Notes: generated from the sequence alone by a model not told the origin. 64,000 bases of DNA from Cryptomeria japonica (GCF_030272615.1 NC_081408.1:623470383-623534382); one strand, 5' to 3'. Positions 45,683 through 58,880 are shown, numbered from the stretch's first letter. Program-made: numbers and translations.

Positions 45683-48600
45683 ATGCCTATTCCGTATTCC
45701 AAGCATCGTTTTGAGCACGTTCGGAGGTACCGGAGACCTACCGCATATAGACCACTAGTAAGTCAACACTTTTGACCCTTTTTTGATTTTTGATTTGGTC
45801 ATTTTTGGTCATTTTTTTATTTTTGAAATTCAGTTTTAGTGTTTTAGCATGTCAAAGTTGCAATTTAGCGCATACAAAGATTTAGGTAGCGCATGAAGCT
45901 TGAATTTTAGGGCTGCGTCCGAAACAAAATAGTGTAGCGCATAGAAGGTCTAGGCTAGCGCAGGGAGGGAAAATAGCGCATGCCGAATGTAGGGTAGTGC
46001 ATCGGGTTAACTCGATAGCGCATGAGTAAGACCTAGCACATAGGGGTCACAGGCATGGGTACGAGGTTTTAGCGCGTAGGGTAGATCTAGCACATAGGGT
46101 CAAATAGGTAGCATCAGCAAGATATAGGTTAGCGCATAAATAGGGTTTAGCGCATGGGGTAGGTTTGGTGGCGCATTGGGGAAAAAGGATAGCGCGTAGA
46201 AGTATTCTAGCGCATAGGGTAAACAGATTAGCACATCAGGAAAAAATTTGTGCGATGGGGGGAATTGTGAAATTGTTGTGTCTTGTTGTTATGGTTTTTA
46301 TTGATTTGTCCAATATGAGTGTGGATATAACTTGGTCATAGCGCATGGGCGTATTTTAGCGTGTAGGCAATCTGTTTTAGCACATCAGGAAAAAAATTGT
46401 GCGATGGGGGGAATTGTGAAATTGTTGTGTCTTGTTGTCATGGTTTTTATTGATTTGTCCAATATGAGTGTGGATATAACTTGGTTTGATTTCGATATTT
46501 CAAGTTATGCATAGATATTAATGTGTTGGTTTTATCAAAGTATGATTTATTTTTGCACTTTGTTTCAAGTTCAATGTGTGAAGCCTGATTTGTGTTACAA
46601 GCTGATATGGGTTGGAAACTTGAGTTGTTTTTCAAGCTGATATAGGTGGGAAACTTGAGTTGTTTTACAAGTTTATGTGATTTGGAGACTTGAGTTGTGT
46701 TACAAGTTTTGATATGGTTTTTGATAACTTGAGTTGTTTTACAAGCTGATATGAAATGATAGGATTTTGAACTTGATGTAGATGAGCAATTTGTTTCATG
46801 TTGTTGATGTAATTTTGATTTGGATACCGTTGTTTTGATGTGGAAAACTGATATTGGACTTGTTTTGCTAGTTGACAGGAGCGATTGGGCGTGGTTAAGT
46901 CACGGGAGCGATTTCTGAGGCCTTGGACATTGATACTGCGGTTGACACAGGCCGACCTGGATATCATTGAGAGATGTGGGTTGATGTCTCTGTTGGATAT
47001 GCCTCAATTCACTGTGAACCAGGGGCTACTTACAGCGCTCGTAGAGAGGTGGCATAGCGACATGAACACCTTCCACTTTGCCACAGGTGAGATGACAGTC
47101 ACACCAGAGGATTGTTATAGGATTCTACGCATACCAGTAGTAGGTGCACTACTACCATATGAGCAGTCGGAGGAGGGTGGCATAGAGGCATTTCGCCGTA
47201 TTTTTCATGATGAGACAGTATGTGGATATGAGATCCCATGGCAAGAGTTCCTAGACCTGGATTATGCACTACTTCCATCAGTACTGGCAGGGTTTATCGG
47301 TGGATTCCTTTGTCCTGATCGCAGGTCAAAAGGATTCTTTGTGGGATGGGGGCTGGTTTTAGAGGACATGGTTACACAGGGTTGCAGGTTCGCGTGGGGA
47401 TCAGCTATGCTAGCTCATCTGTACAGGGACTTGCACGAGGTGGTATACCTAGGTTACGGTAGTTTGTCAGCTGTCATGACGTTCTTACAGGTATGGTGCT
47501 AGGAGCACATTCCAGCCGCTAGGCCAATAGCAGATAAAGATAGGCCCGTTGGATGTGCATATGCATATGGGTATAGGGGTCTAGTTGTCCAACGGAAGCT
47601 GGGCAAACTAGAGCATTGGAGGAGAGTTTTGGATGACATCGATACAATCACATGGCGACCGTATACAGGGTGTGAGGTGTGGGCGAAGGATGGGCTGGAG
47701 ATGCCCTACGTATTTATGATGAGATATTTGATTGGGAGGACCCCATTTGTTATTGAGAGATTCATGGTGACCAGAGTTTTGAGACAGTTTGGTCGACAGC
47801 AGGGTATACCTCAAGGGGCTTGCTTATATGCATGACGGAGGCAGGACGTATCAGATTGGGGCCCGACCATTGATAGCACGGTGGCTGTGGAGGAGTTTGT
47901 TAGTTTAGCGGGCTAGATATGGGATTATGCCCTAGAGATTTTGGATGCAGGCATGACAGATGAGTTCGCGAGATTGTTTGTCGTGCAGGCAGTGGCTAGG
48001 ATATTAGATCTCGAGGAGATACGACCGGCATTTGATGATGATGATGAGGAGGGAGGTGGAGATAATGAGGATGATGGAGATGGTGGAGGAGGTCGACAAG
48101 GGAGAGGAGATTGGGGGAGGAGGGGAGATTGAGGGAGGAGAGGAGATAGAGGTTTGGAGAGAGCAGTCAGACGGGCTGTGATGGATAGGGGGAGAGGTGG
48201 ATTGGCTATTGGAGTAGGTGGAGAGGGGAGGGTGAGGGAGGTTCTAGCTGCAGTGGGGGGGATGGACGAGGTGATACGGCCAACCTAGAGGAGGAGGACG
48301 GATGTGCTCCCACCTCGAGCACCGAGGACAAGCAAAGTGAGAGGGGATGTCCCTACGCAGGTACCGCTACGGGTTCAGATCCCCACTCATGTTGAGGATG
48401 CATAGATTCGGACCCTGCAGGTGACTGTATAGCAGCTACAGGCATAGGTTTTGACATATCAGCGATAGATTGCGCAGTTGACCATAAAGCGGGATACAAA
48501 GATAGAGCGGAGGGGGCGAGCGAAGGAGCTTGCAGTGAGCGTGCAGAGAGTAGCAATGGGTGGTCCAATGAGAGACACCCTAAGAGAGCTATCTTTGAGA

Positions 48601-48822
48601 GCCCAGGAGGTGGAGTACTACCGTCGGCATTATGAGGCTGCGGTACCTAGGGATCGTCGAGTACAGAGCTTCACACAGTTGAGATCTAGTTGATCTCGAG
48701 ATATTGGGTCATGGTCTAAGAGCCGAGTTGTGACAGGGCCATCGAGACAAGATCCCCCTAGAGATCCAGGGGTGGGGACATCTAGAGCCAGACCATCTGC
48801 ATCAGGGGATAGCCATACTTGA
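45683..48822 (+). pseudogene. Antisense plant mobile domain (PMD) gene carried by the gypsy element
   Basis: Exon 1 (45683-45757) encodes MPIPYSKHRFEHVRRYRRPT and five more residues, ending at donor GTAAGT. Exon 2 starts at 46879 after GACAG, in phase 0, and stays in one frame to TGA 48820-48822. It shows LTQADLDIIERCGL, HFATGEMTVTPEDCYRIL, an RSKG..VGWG segment and WCxEHIPAARP, which match the PMD family (MAIN/MAIL1 and retroelement-borne relatives). Acidic and Arg/Gly-rich stretches (DDDDEEGGGDNEDDGDGGGG) and a Gln-rich coiled-coil-like tail follow. About ten in-frame stops interrupt exon 2 with no frameshift; each fits a single C-to-T or G-to-A change (CAG to TAG, CGA to TGA, TGG to TAG). 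Host PMD proteins act in gene silencing and genome maintenance; the role in the element is unknown. Confidence 0.85.
45850..46395 (+). repeat. TAGCGCAT octamer array in the PMD intron
   Basis: About 20 copies of TAGCGCAT or one-base variants (TAGCACAT, TAGCGCGT, TAGTGCAT), each usually followed by R-GGG or AGG and spaced about 20-35 bp. Spacing is irregular, so this is not a simple tandem satellite. A separate 110-bp direct repeat (AAAAATTTGTGCGATGGGG at about 46242 and 46391) lies at its end. Confidence 0.8.
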
Positions 48823-50178
48823 GAGACGTGGTCTCTGTTGTATTTTTTATCATTGTATTCTTTGTACTGGACACAGAGATGATAGATTTTGTACATTTTG
48901 ATCATTTTTGGAGATATATATATATATACGACATCATTATCTTTGATCATGTGGTGTGTTATATGGACGTATGTGCTTATGTGTTCTTTTCTTTATGTTA
49001 TGATGATGCAATGCTTAAATATATAATGTATGATGCAGGATGTATGCTTTTGATATGTTTGTGAGATGTATTAAAAAAATGAGATGTATGATAATGATAT
49101 GCAACTAATTGTGAAATGATATGCAACTAATTGTAAAATGATATGCAACTATGTTAAAATGATATGCAACTAATTGTAAAATGATATGCAACTATGTTTT
49201 TGGTAGCATCCTCATTCTGTATTTGCCATCCGATATAACCATATATTGTTCACTTTCTTTGTAGGTATCATCATTAAGCATTGATTTGTTTAGGATATGT
49301 TGAAAATGTATACAAGCACAATGGTATAATTGAACCATAATGACCTGAGAAAAATTTACATGATGTTTGATTTTGCAAGATAGCACAAGCATCAAGGTAT
49401 AATTGAAACAGGACGACCTGAGTGCGGATTGCGTAAACAAACAAGATTAAATCATTTGTATGCGTGAAGTGGAATCAGGCCTTCAGTGATATTCGATGTA
49501 TCACGTCTTGAGGCAAGTATTCACATAGTACAAGTGATCGCCTCCTAGACAAAAGACTAAGAAAATATTGGAAGTTCCCCATGATCTCTAGCTTTGAAGC
49601 ATTTAGTGAGAAAAGGAAGAGAATCCAATAATTTTAAAAAGTTCAAAATGCAAAAATAGTCAAGATTTTTTATGTGATAATGTAGCATTTAGTACTTCAG
49701 AAAATCATCCATCCTTGGTATTTCTATGATTCATCGTTTTGTTTTAGCGATGAAGTGTAGTTTTGTTTGTTGGATGTAATGTTGCTGAGTTTTGCAAATA
49801 GTTTTGATGTCTTGAATGTTTGCAAGTTTTTGACAATTTATTGCCCCTAGTTGAGTGTGCCTCTTGATGTGAATACGTATAATGATTTCCAATCCATAGT
49901 GGAATGTGGTAAGAGGATATATATGGATAAACCAGGATAGTGACTATGCTAAGTATGTCCTGAATGGATATGTGCTAAGTGTCGGGTGATGGCCGATAGT
50001 GTGTGATGGATATGGATAAAATGGTATTGATAGATAGAGGAGCCGTCCTCTCACAATAGTGCCTATTGCTAGGTTTTCACCCATTGCTTTTATTGTACTT
50101 TGTTTTTTTTTTGCTTTTTCTAGATTTTTTGATTTATTTTTTTTTGCTTGTTTTGGCTTTTTCCGTGCACTAGGCTAC
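48823..50178. other. Region between the converging PMD and pol genes
   Basis: No gene seen. It should hold the 3' ends of both transcripts. A short tandem repeat lies at 49080-49195. Confidence 0.6.
49085..49195. repeat. Short tandem repeat, ATGATATGCAACTA
   Basis: About five units of 21-26 bp with the core ATGATATGCAACTA. Confidence 0.85.
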
Positions 50179-51300
50179 TTAAGTGTGGTACTTCTTTAGA
50201 TGGATGCTATTAGTTGGTTCATCGAGCATATCTCCTTCTGAAGTTGTTAGCTGATAGGCACCTGATCCATAGACTGATATGATGACATAGGGACCCAACC
50301 AGTTAGGTTCAAATTTTCCTTTGTTTTCTCAATCTTGCTGATTTCTTGGATTTTCTTTGAGGACTAGGTCACCAAATTTGAAGTGGTGAGGGATGACCTT
50401 ATGATTATAGCTCTCGCACATGCATTGTTGATATGCTTTGAGATGAGTGTAAGCATGTTGACGTCTTTCATCTAATAGTTTGAGTTCTTGCAGTCGGTTG
50501 ACTCGATACTCTTCATTTGGGATTAAACCTTTCAAAGAGACTTGGAGAGATGGGATTTCTACTTCCAGGGGTAAAATGGCCTCTGATCCATATACCAATG
50601 AGTATGGTGTTGCTCCTGTAGGCATGCAGATGCTGGTTCTGTATGCCCAAAGTGCTGGATTAAGTTGTACATGCCAATCTTTGCCGGCATCATTCACTAT
50701 TTTCTTCAAGATTTTCAGTATTGTCTTGTTAGATGCTTCTGCTTGACCATTTCCCTGTGGGTAGTATGGTGTAGAGAACCGATGTTGGATTTTGAATTTT
50801 TCACATAGTTCTTGTACATCTTGGTTTTTGAAAGGCTGTCTATTATCTGTGATGATTGAACTTGGGATACCATATCTACAAATTAGATAATTTAGGATAA
50901 AAGAGGCAATTTGTTTCCCAGTTATTGTGGTCATGGGGATTACTTCTATCCACTTGGTAAAGTATTCTATTGCAGCTATAATGAACTTGTATCCATTTGA
51001 AGATGAAGGATGAATTTTGCCGACCAAGTCTAGTCCCAACTGACAAAAGGGCCAGGATGTTGTAAATGGCTGCAGTTCCTATGCTAGTGCATGTATCAGA
51101 TTACCATGGATCTGGCATTTAGGACATTTCTTGGCGAAGTGATATGAGTATTTCTCCATTGTAGGCCAGTAGTATCCCATCCTTAGAAGCTTTTCAGCAA
51201 GAGTAGTACCACTTGAATGTGTGCCACAAATACCTTCGTGAAGCTCGTGTAAAGTGGAATCAGAATCATTACAATCAAGGCAACGAAGAAGAGTACCATC
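50179..51300 (-). pseudogene. Integrase region of the gypsy pol
   Basis: Inserts the DNA copy into the genome. The N-terminal zinc-binding HHCC is visible (HELHEGICGTH ... KKCPKCQIHG), then the catalytic core: first Asp in GLDLVGKI, second in IITDN, and Glu in GQAEASNKT. A C-terminal part (FKFGDLVLKENP ... NWLGPYVI) continues to TAA at 50179-50181. In-frame stops lie near 51305, 51079 and 50326, so no intact protein is made. Confidence 0.9.
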
Positions 51301-51306
51301 TAGACC

Positions 51307-52188
51307 TCAACGATGCAAAGTATCAGTGGTAAGGGTATAACGGGTAGCTTGCCAGATAAAGTTACATTTTTGGTTACAGGATTGGTCAATTGGTAAGATA
51401 TTGTTCTTGAGGTATTCGTATATTGGTCCATATAATGGAGAATCTGAACCAGTCAAGGCATAGATAACATGAGATTCAGAGTGGTCATAGGTGGGGGAGA
51501 ACAGTTGCTCTACCAGAAACTCATAACGACTCTGTTGCTCTGGAATTTGTAGTAGTGAAGCGACAGTAGCCATTGCATCGGCTGCTTTGTTGTTCAACCT
51601 TGGTATTTGCTCAAAGGTGATGTGCACAAAATACTATTTGAAGTCATCCACCATTCGCTTGTAGGGTAGTAGCTTGTCATCCTTTGTCTGATATTCATTG
51701 TTGATTTGATTGACGACTAGTTGTGAGTCTCCATAGACCTTTAACTCTGTGATTTTCCACTCTACGGCCATTTTGATGCCTATAACCAATGCCTCATATT
51801 CAGCCACATTATTTGTGCATGGGAGCATAAGCCTATATGATCTTGGTATAGTGTGTCCTTCAGGAGTGATGAATAGAATGCCAGCACCTGAACCATGTTG
51901 TGTATAGGATCCGTCAAAGTATAGAGTCTATTGTTTGGTAGAAAGAGCAAGAACGTCCCTGTCTGGAAATTCAATCTCCATAGTTTGTTTGCCTAGTAGT
52001 GGTGCTTCAGCCAGTTGATCTGCAATTGCTTGTCCTTTGATGGCTCATCTTTTTGCGTATTGGATGTTTAATTCACTGAGAATCATGACCCATTTATCCA
52101 ATCTGCCTATAAGAGCTGCCTTGCTGAGTAGATATTTGAGAGGATCAATTTTTGCCACTAGCTTAATTGTGTGTGCTAGCATATAATG
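51307..52188 (-). pseudogene. Second (archaeal-type) RNase H and linker
   Basis: LYFDGSYTQHGSGAGIL, then NNVAEYEALVIGIKMA and LKVYGDSQLVVNQI, form an RNase H of the kind added in Tat-lineage elements. It sits between the RT-linked RNase H and integrase. Stops near 51930, 51634 and elsewhere break it. Confidence 0.8.
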
Positions 52189-53595
52189 TTAGAACTTCTG
52201 AGATGCAAAGACCACTATTAGGCAAGCCTTTTGAATGAATGTATAGTTGAGTTCATAGCCATTCAATCTCCTACTGATATAGTATATGGCTCGTTCTTTC
52301 CCTTGTTGATCTTCTTGTGCCAATAGTGCTCCCAGTGATATATCTGTTGTTGAGATATATAGGATAAGTGGCTTTCCTACGACTGGGGGTACTAGAACTG
52401 GTGGATTCATTAGGTACTGTTTGATTTGGTAAAAAGATTCTACACACTTGGTTTCCCATCTGAATGGTACATTTTTGTGTAGTAAATGGTTAAATGGTAG
52501 ACTTTTATCTGCTAGCTAAGCGATGAATTGCCTGATTGATTGAAGTCGTCCTTGTAGAGATCTGAGTTGACTGATATTCTTTGGTGGTGGCATTTCCATA
52601 ATGGCTTGTACCTTTGCTGGATCTACTTCGATACCTTTAGCTGAGAATATGTAGCCTAGTAACTTGCCTGATGTAACCCCGAAGACACACTTCTTAGGGT
52701 TAAGCCTGACTTGGAATTTCTCCAATCGATCAAAGATCTTTGTTAGGATGCTGAGATGTTCTACTTTGGTGAAGGATTTAGCTAGTAAATCATCCACGTA
52801 ATCTTCCATAAATGTGTGCATCATGTCATGAAAGATTGTTGTCATTGCTCTTTGATAAGTGGCCTTTGGATTCTTTAAGCCAAAAGGCATAACATTCCAA
52901 CAATACGTTCCCCAAGGACAGGTGAACGCTATTTTATCTTGATCTTCTGGGGCTATTTTGATTTGATTATAGCCTGAGAAACTGTCCATTAGTGAGAGCA
53001 TTACATGTCCTGCTGTGAGGTCTACAATTATGTCGATACTGGGTAGAGGAAAGTCATCTTTTGGACAAGCTTTGTTGACATCTCTGAAGTCAGTGCATAT
53101 TCTGATACTACCATCTAGTTTTGATACTGGAACGATGTTGGAAATCCATTCTGCATAGTCAATGGGTCGGATGAATCCAACATCTAATAGTTTCTTTAGT
53201 TCAGTTTTGACCATGAGTGCTACCTGTGGATTCATCTTTCGTAGCTTTTTCTTGACTGGTTTAACTCCTAAAGAAATGGACAAGTGATGCATGATCAAGT
53301 GTGGATCAACTCCGAGCATATCGGCATATGACCAAGCAAAGTTAATTTGCTGTTCTTTAAAGAAAATGATGAATGCTGATCTTTCCTCCTCTGTCAGAGA
53401 TTCTGCAAGGTGTATGTTTTTGACTGTTTCTGTGGTACCAATGTTGATTGATTGAGTGGGATCAATCAATATGGGTGATTTCTCATGAAAGTGTTCAGGA
53501 AGAGTGTCAAGTCTCCCATCATTAGGTGCCTTAAAAAGGTTTTCACCCTCAGATGCGTCCTTTATTTTTACTTTTTTGTGATCTAGAGCTGCCAT
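52189..53595 (-). pseudogene. Reverse transcriptase and RNase H of the gypsy pol
   Basis: The longest intact piece (359 codons, 53595-52516) holds RT: RICTDFRDVNKACPKDDFPL, MDSFSGYNQI (residues 203-212), PFGLKNPKATYQR and the catalytic YVDD (266-269), then LGYIFSAKGIEVDPAKV. After one TAG (near 52517) the same frame continues into the RT-linked RNase H (LILYISTTDISLGALLAQ, AIYYISRRL). It copies element RNA into DNA; here it is interrupted by stops. Confidence 0.95.
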
Positions 53596-55023
53596 TGACT
53601 GGTTTTTAGCATCAGATCTTTTATTTGGTTTATTTTTGCAACTGAGAGACTTGGCACTCCCTGATTGGTAGACATTGTTACTTTATTTACTGGTAGAGCC
53701 TATTTCGGGATTTATGGTACATAGGTAATGGATAATAGATTCATCATCTTGGAAAATTGGTATATCATGGATTTCAGGTTCATCCCAGTCGATGAGATCA
53801 GGAAAGACAATCGGTAAAGAATCGTTAGGTGGATCAAGTTTTGCTACTGTAAGTGTCAAGACGAAGTGTTCATCGTGATTGTTCTTGGTTTTAAAGAAGT
53901 CTAGGATTTTGTCGTGGTCTTAGATGGTATTATCTTCCATATAGACTTGTTCATAATGTTTCTATTCACTTTCCTTGGCATCATAGATATTCTGTGGTCC
54001 AAATTCAAGAGGTCTATCTTCTGCGTTATGTTCTTCTTGAGAAAGGGATATGGAATCAGTATCATTAGGGATATCTGTAGTAGCATTTGAGTAGCTACCC
54101 CATTCATATTCATTGGAATCAGTCTTAGAGGCATCATCCCAGATTCTATCAGTGTTGTAAACTGGTATGTTGTATGGTGAAAACAAATCTTTGATGATGG
54201 ATACCATTTTGATAGTTTTTGTTGATTCTGTGTCAGATCTTGCTTCTACTTTTTGTATTTGTTCATAGACTATGCCTCCTTGGGGAGAAATAATGGTATC
54301 CAAAGATGATTTTATTGGTTCTTGAAATAGTGGATTCTGAACATGAGCTACTGCTACAGATATGGCCCTTTTGTGGCTTAGAAGTTTTTCCTAATGTAAC
54401 TTCTGGTCTTGACATTCCCGTGCCTTGTGGATTGTTTCTGCTGATTCAAAGAGTGCTTCCTACCAAGATTCTTCTTTGTACTTCTTCTTTACTTTCCATT
54501 GAGGTTTTGTAGTTACACGGGGCGGCTTTTTTAATAGGAAAGTGAGCTCACAACCTGATCCTGTTTTGTCTCTACTAGGCTATGAAGGAAGATCTATAGG
54601 TTTAGTGACTCCTTCTTTGCATTTCCCAATAGGTCCTTTACCGTCATATCCCATTTGCTACATGATTAAGTATCCTTTTCCATATAGGTGTCTTGGTAGA
54701 ACAATGTCTAGAGCAGCTGCTCTGTTATCTTCTTCCTCATCTTTGTATAACCAGCTAAGAATATCCTTGTCTTCTGATTCATGTGCTAGAGTGCCCAATT
54801 GGATGAAGGTACCATCAAATTTGGTGATGGGCTGAGTTACCAGATGCATTGATGTAGTAGGCAATCCATGAGATCTGGGTGATGTCAGTAATTTGGCCAA
54901 ACATAGGGGCTCCAAAGAGTATTCTCCCATACCTTGGTCTTTGATTTGCATTTTCTGTTTGAAATCTCCAGATAATGAGTTGGGCTTTACTGTTTGTAGA
55001 TCTGATGTTGAAGATCGTTGCTT
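53596..55023 (-). pseudogene. Pol spacer with G-patch-like motif
   Basis: In decayed frames between protease and RT there is MGYDGKGPIGKCKEG (about 54600-54660), similar to the G-patch segment found in Tat/Ogre-type pol proteins. The remainder is acidic, low-conservation linker with several stops. Confidence 0.55.
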
Positions 55024-55644
55024 TTATCTATTATGAGGAACCAAACTGTCTTGGGCTGCCCCCATTGCGTTGCAATGTTGAAATGGATTGTGATCAGCAG
55101 ATATGGAGATTTCTTGTCCATCATAAGGAAATTTGACACACTGGTGATATGTAGAAGGCACTGCTTGCATTTCATGTATCCAGGGTCGCCCTAACAAAAT
55201 ATTGTAGGTGAGATCTATGTCTAAGACTTGACACATAGTATCCTTTTGCACTAGTCCCACTTGAATGGGTAACATCACAGTTCGTTTAGAGGACCTTTCC
55301 TCATCATCATATACCTTTATGGTAATCTTCTTATAGGGATCAATAGACTCTTCTGAGAAGCCTAATGCATGGATAAGTTTTAAAGTACATATATTAAGTC
55401 CAGCTCCTCCATCTATTAAGACTCTTTTTATTCGGTGTTTGCAAACAATGACTTCGATATGGAGAGGAGTGTTATGCGGATGGCTCAAGGAAGCATTGTC
55501 ATGCTCTGAGAAGGTGAGGTTATGAGGTCCTATCATATGGGTGACCATGGCTTGAAATCTGTCTGTATCCAGATTTTGAGGTACATTGGTTTCCAATAGC
55601 GCTTGTTCTAATATGTCTTTGTGCTTCGGTGATAGTTTCAGCAA
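55024..55644 (-). pseudogene. Aspartic protease of the gypsy element
   Basis: Contains VLIDGGAGLNICTLKLI (the usual active-site D-[ST]-G reads D-G-G, as in many Tat elements) and YNILLGRPWIHEMQAVPS. It is separated from Gag by a TAG near 55660. It would cleave Gag-Pol. Confidence 0.85.
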
Positions 55645-55659
55645 TTCTAGTATAAATAT

Positions 55660-57745
55660 CTAAGTTGGAGTTTTACGTAGTTGGCTAACCAAGTCATATT
55701 GGATTTTTGGTGTAGTAGTTGCAGGTGACATATGTCCTTTGAAGACATATTTCTGAGTTTGGGTTGTTACATTGATAGATTCATGATCACGCTGATCTCG
55801 GATGGTGATGACATTTACTTGATGATCTTCAGCTGATATGTGATTTATGGTATTGTTGTAGATATGGTTGATACGAGCTCCGCGTGTATCGTTCGAGGTT
55901 GAAGCTCCTTCTTTGTTATAATTTGGAAGAGGATTTTTAAAGGCTCCATGATCACCATTTGTTTTGAGACCATCTACCGTTAAGTCACCTTGGTCAATCA
56001 TATCTTGCACCATGTAATCTCATGCAATCGTTCGTCCGATGACCCTTGTTACAATGGTAATCACAATAGTGTGAGTCATTCCACCAAGGTGGTTTGATTT
56101 GGGGTTCATAGTTGTTGATTGGAGGCAAAGAAAGAATCTTGTTTGCCAAAAGTTCTCTGAATGCTGATTCTAGTGATTGTCCCAGTGGTGTGAAAACACG
56201 CTTTTGGAAATTGTTCGTGTTGTCGCGGGAATTGTTGTTAGGTCCTGGATTCATGCTTTTGCCTTGAGTATCGTTGGTGTTATTTGCGTTAAGTTGTCCT
56301 TGATTGATGTTTGGTGCATATGTGCTAGTATTTGGATTAGCACTTTTAGGATTTTTCGTATTTGGAGGATTTCCAGATAATGCAAGCACTGGTTGATTAG
56401 ATTTGGGATCATGTGATTCATTGTTGCCTTCATTTTTGTTTTGAGTCCAAAATTGAGATTTGTATAGGTTGGTGTTGTTCTGGTTATTATAGTTTGATGA
56501 GTTTGTTCCTTGCTTGTAGAATTTGAGTGTTCCCTTTTTGACACATGCTTCCTCTACTTGAATGTCATTTTCAATCAATTTAGCGAAAGATGGTATGCAT
56601 TGGAGTTTCAGTCTGTAACTCATTTCATCATTCAAGTTGTCGATGAAGATTTCCATTTTTTCCTTTTCGAGAATATCTCAAGGATATCGTGATACCATAC
56701 GTCACCAGTGTTGAAGGAATATCATAAATGTTTCATTGTTCTTTTGTTTGGTGTTGCAGACGTCTAGCATGGTTATAGCATGTTGAATATTATAGGAGTA
56801 TTGTGTTATGAACTTGTTAACCAATTCATCAAATGATTTGACAGGTGGCATAATTTTGGATAACCATTCCATTGTTTGCCCTCCCAAGCTTCTTGGGAAT
56901 AATCTCATCAGATAAGTGTCATCATGAGAAAACTCAAGACTCATGGTATAGAATTCTCTGACATGATCATGGGGATCACCTTTTTCATCATATTTGTCAA
57001 ATTTAGGTATGTCTGAGTTTGGAGGAAAAGGGATCATGTTCAATCTTCTATCAAATGGATAAGGACAGATTTCGTTTAAAGAGTACCGTACTATTGTTCC
57101 TTGTTGCATGTCATGTATTTGTCTTTGTAACATTTGTATTTGTTGAGTAAGGGTAGCCAAAGGTACATTGTCTTGTCGAGGGAAAATTTCTTCCCTTGTA
57201 TTAGTTCTCAGCTGAAAAGGTGTGTTAAATGGTATATTTTGCTCTGGAGTTTCTAGCTCGGGTATATGCATTTCTAGTATATGTTGTTCTGGAATGTGTT
57301 GCTTAGGTATGTGTTGTTCAAGGTTACGAGTTCCTTCTTCTCTTTGTTGTTCTTGATATGCATATTGTTGAGATCTGGTTCTAAAGATGTTTGTGTCTAA
57401 ATCTTCGGGAAGTTTAACGCCTTTCCTTGTGAGCATGAGCAAATATTTTTCTTTGTCATTTTCCATAAGCCTTTCTACAAGCTTTTGGAATGAAGGGTTT
57501 TCCTGACATTTCTGAAGAAGTGCTTCAGAAATTTCAGTCTCTTCTAAGTGTGGAACTTCAAAAGGATTTGACAACCTTCGATTCATACTAGACTCTACAT
57601 GTGTCTCGCTTTGTTGGTTTCTTTGAGAGCGAGTAACAGGCATTTTAGTAGAAACTTTCAGTGACGAAGGGGACAAAATCTTCGTTAATATGTTGCTCGG
57701 GGGTGGGTGATTCTGGTCAAGGTGTGTTATAAGTGATACACTCAT
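55660..57745 (-). pseudogene. Gag of the gypsy element
   Basis: The likely start is MPVTRSQRNQQS (Met at about 57643), with an in-frame extension to 57745. It holds the core Gag domain (FPRSLGGQTMEWL ... FDELVNKFI) and a zinc knuckle, CDYHCNKGHRTNDC, near 56030. Two TGA codons near 56700 and a frameshift near 56000 break it. A run of HIPEQHI-type repeats lies at about 57250-57340. It packages the RNA and forms the particle. Confidence 0.9.
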
Positions 57746-58494
57746 CGGGAAAGAATGCCGGATTGATCTTTCCTTCGTGATTTATGATTTGATTAAAAGC
57801 AGACTTTTGACAGTAGGCTCTTATTTTTAAAGGCTCTTTGTCAAATTCGTTGGATTTGTTTTGGATATAACGTTTGACGTGATGAAGGAATACTCAATGA
57901 GATTTGAAGAGTTGACGATTGATGTATAAAAACTTATTTCTCTTGATGAATTTGGAAAAACTAGGTTGTTGTTTCTTCAACGTGATGTTACGATAAAGGT
58001 TCTTTCTTCTCAGAATAAGAGAATTTGTTATGCATGAGTGATCAATGGTTTCCTTTGATTTGTTTGGATTCAGTTGATCTTGTTTGGAAAATTTCAAGTC
58101 TTACTCTATCAAAGTGAAGGTTTAGATGCCCCTTCACGACAAAGCGTGTCAAATGATATGGATAAAAGCCTCCCGATATGGAGACTTGATTTGACAACTT
58201 GAAAATTTTAAACAAGTGTTTTTGAGATGAAATGCGTAAGATGGTAAACGATTCTGTTGATACTGATGATGAGGTTTCTGGATTATGATAAGATATATAT
58301 GTTTTATCGTGTGATCAATTTAGGATTTTTACAACGTTTGTTTTGACATAAATTTAGCTCAAGAAATAGTTTTAATGGTTTGTTTTCGCTACTTCGCTTT
58401 GATGAAAAATTTTGCTGATAATGAGAGGCTTTTGAAAATGTTTTCAAAAATTTTAAAATTCTTCACTGTTTTTCCCTTTGTCTATATGTTTTTG

Positions 58495-58880
58495 GTCACG
58501 CGCTAAAACAGGGATGAAATGCGATACCAAAATTACTCCATGCGCTAAAAGAATGACCACATGCATTAGGCTGCCCCCAGACATGCGCTAAAGATTTGAC
58601 TATTCAAAAAAATTGTTTTCTACCTGTTTAAAAAGTCATGTGCTATCTTGGGTTTGTGACACGCTAACTTGTGAATTTGATGCGCTAATATTTTGTTGCT
58701 ACGCGCTAAGTTGATGCTTCCACGTGCTAGACTGTTTCTCTGATGCGCTAAATTTTTAACACTGGTTTGATTTTGGGATAAAATGCTACTATCTGGAACA
58801 GACGTGCTAAATTAGTGTTTGAATGCACTAACAAAAGTACCTCATGTGCTAAGAAGTTGCTCTTATGCGCTAAACTGCCC
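58495..58880 (-). repeat. Octamer array in the gypsy leader, first cluster
   Basis: About 15 copies of ATGCGCTA (complement of TAGCGCAT) and variants (ATGTGCTA, ACGCGCTA, ATGCACTA), spaced about 20-35 bp. On the gag-pol sense strand they read TAGCGCAT. Confidence 0.8.

Noticed and set aside
47500-47502. Possibility that the in-frame TAG codons are read through
   Set aside because: About ten stops in one gene, all at sites that fit C-to-T decay, are better explained as damage.
50480-50746. Plus-strand frame across the integrase region
   Set aside because: Antisense shadow of integrase, which is clearly identified on the minus strand.
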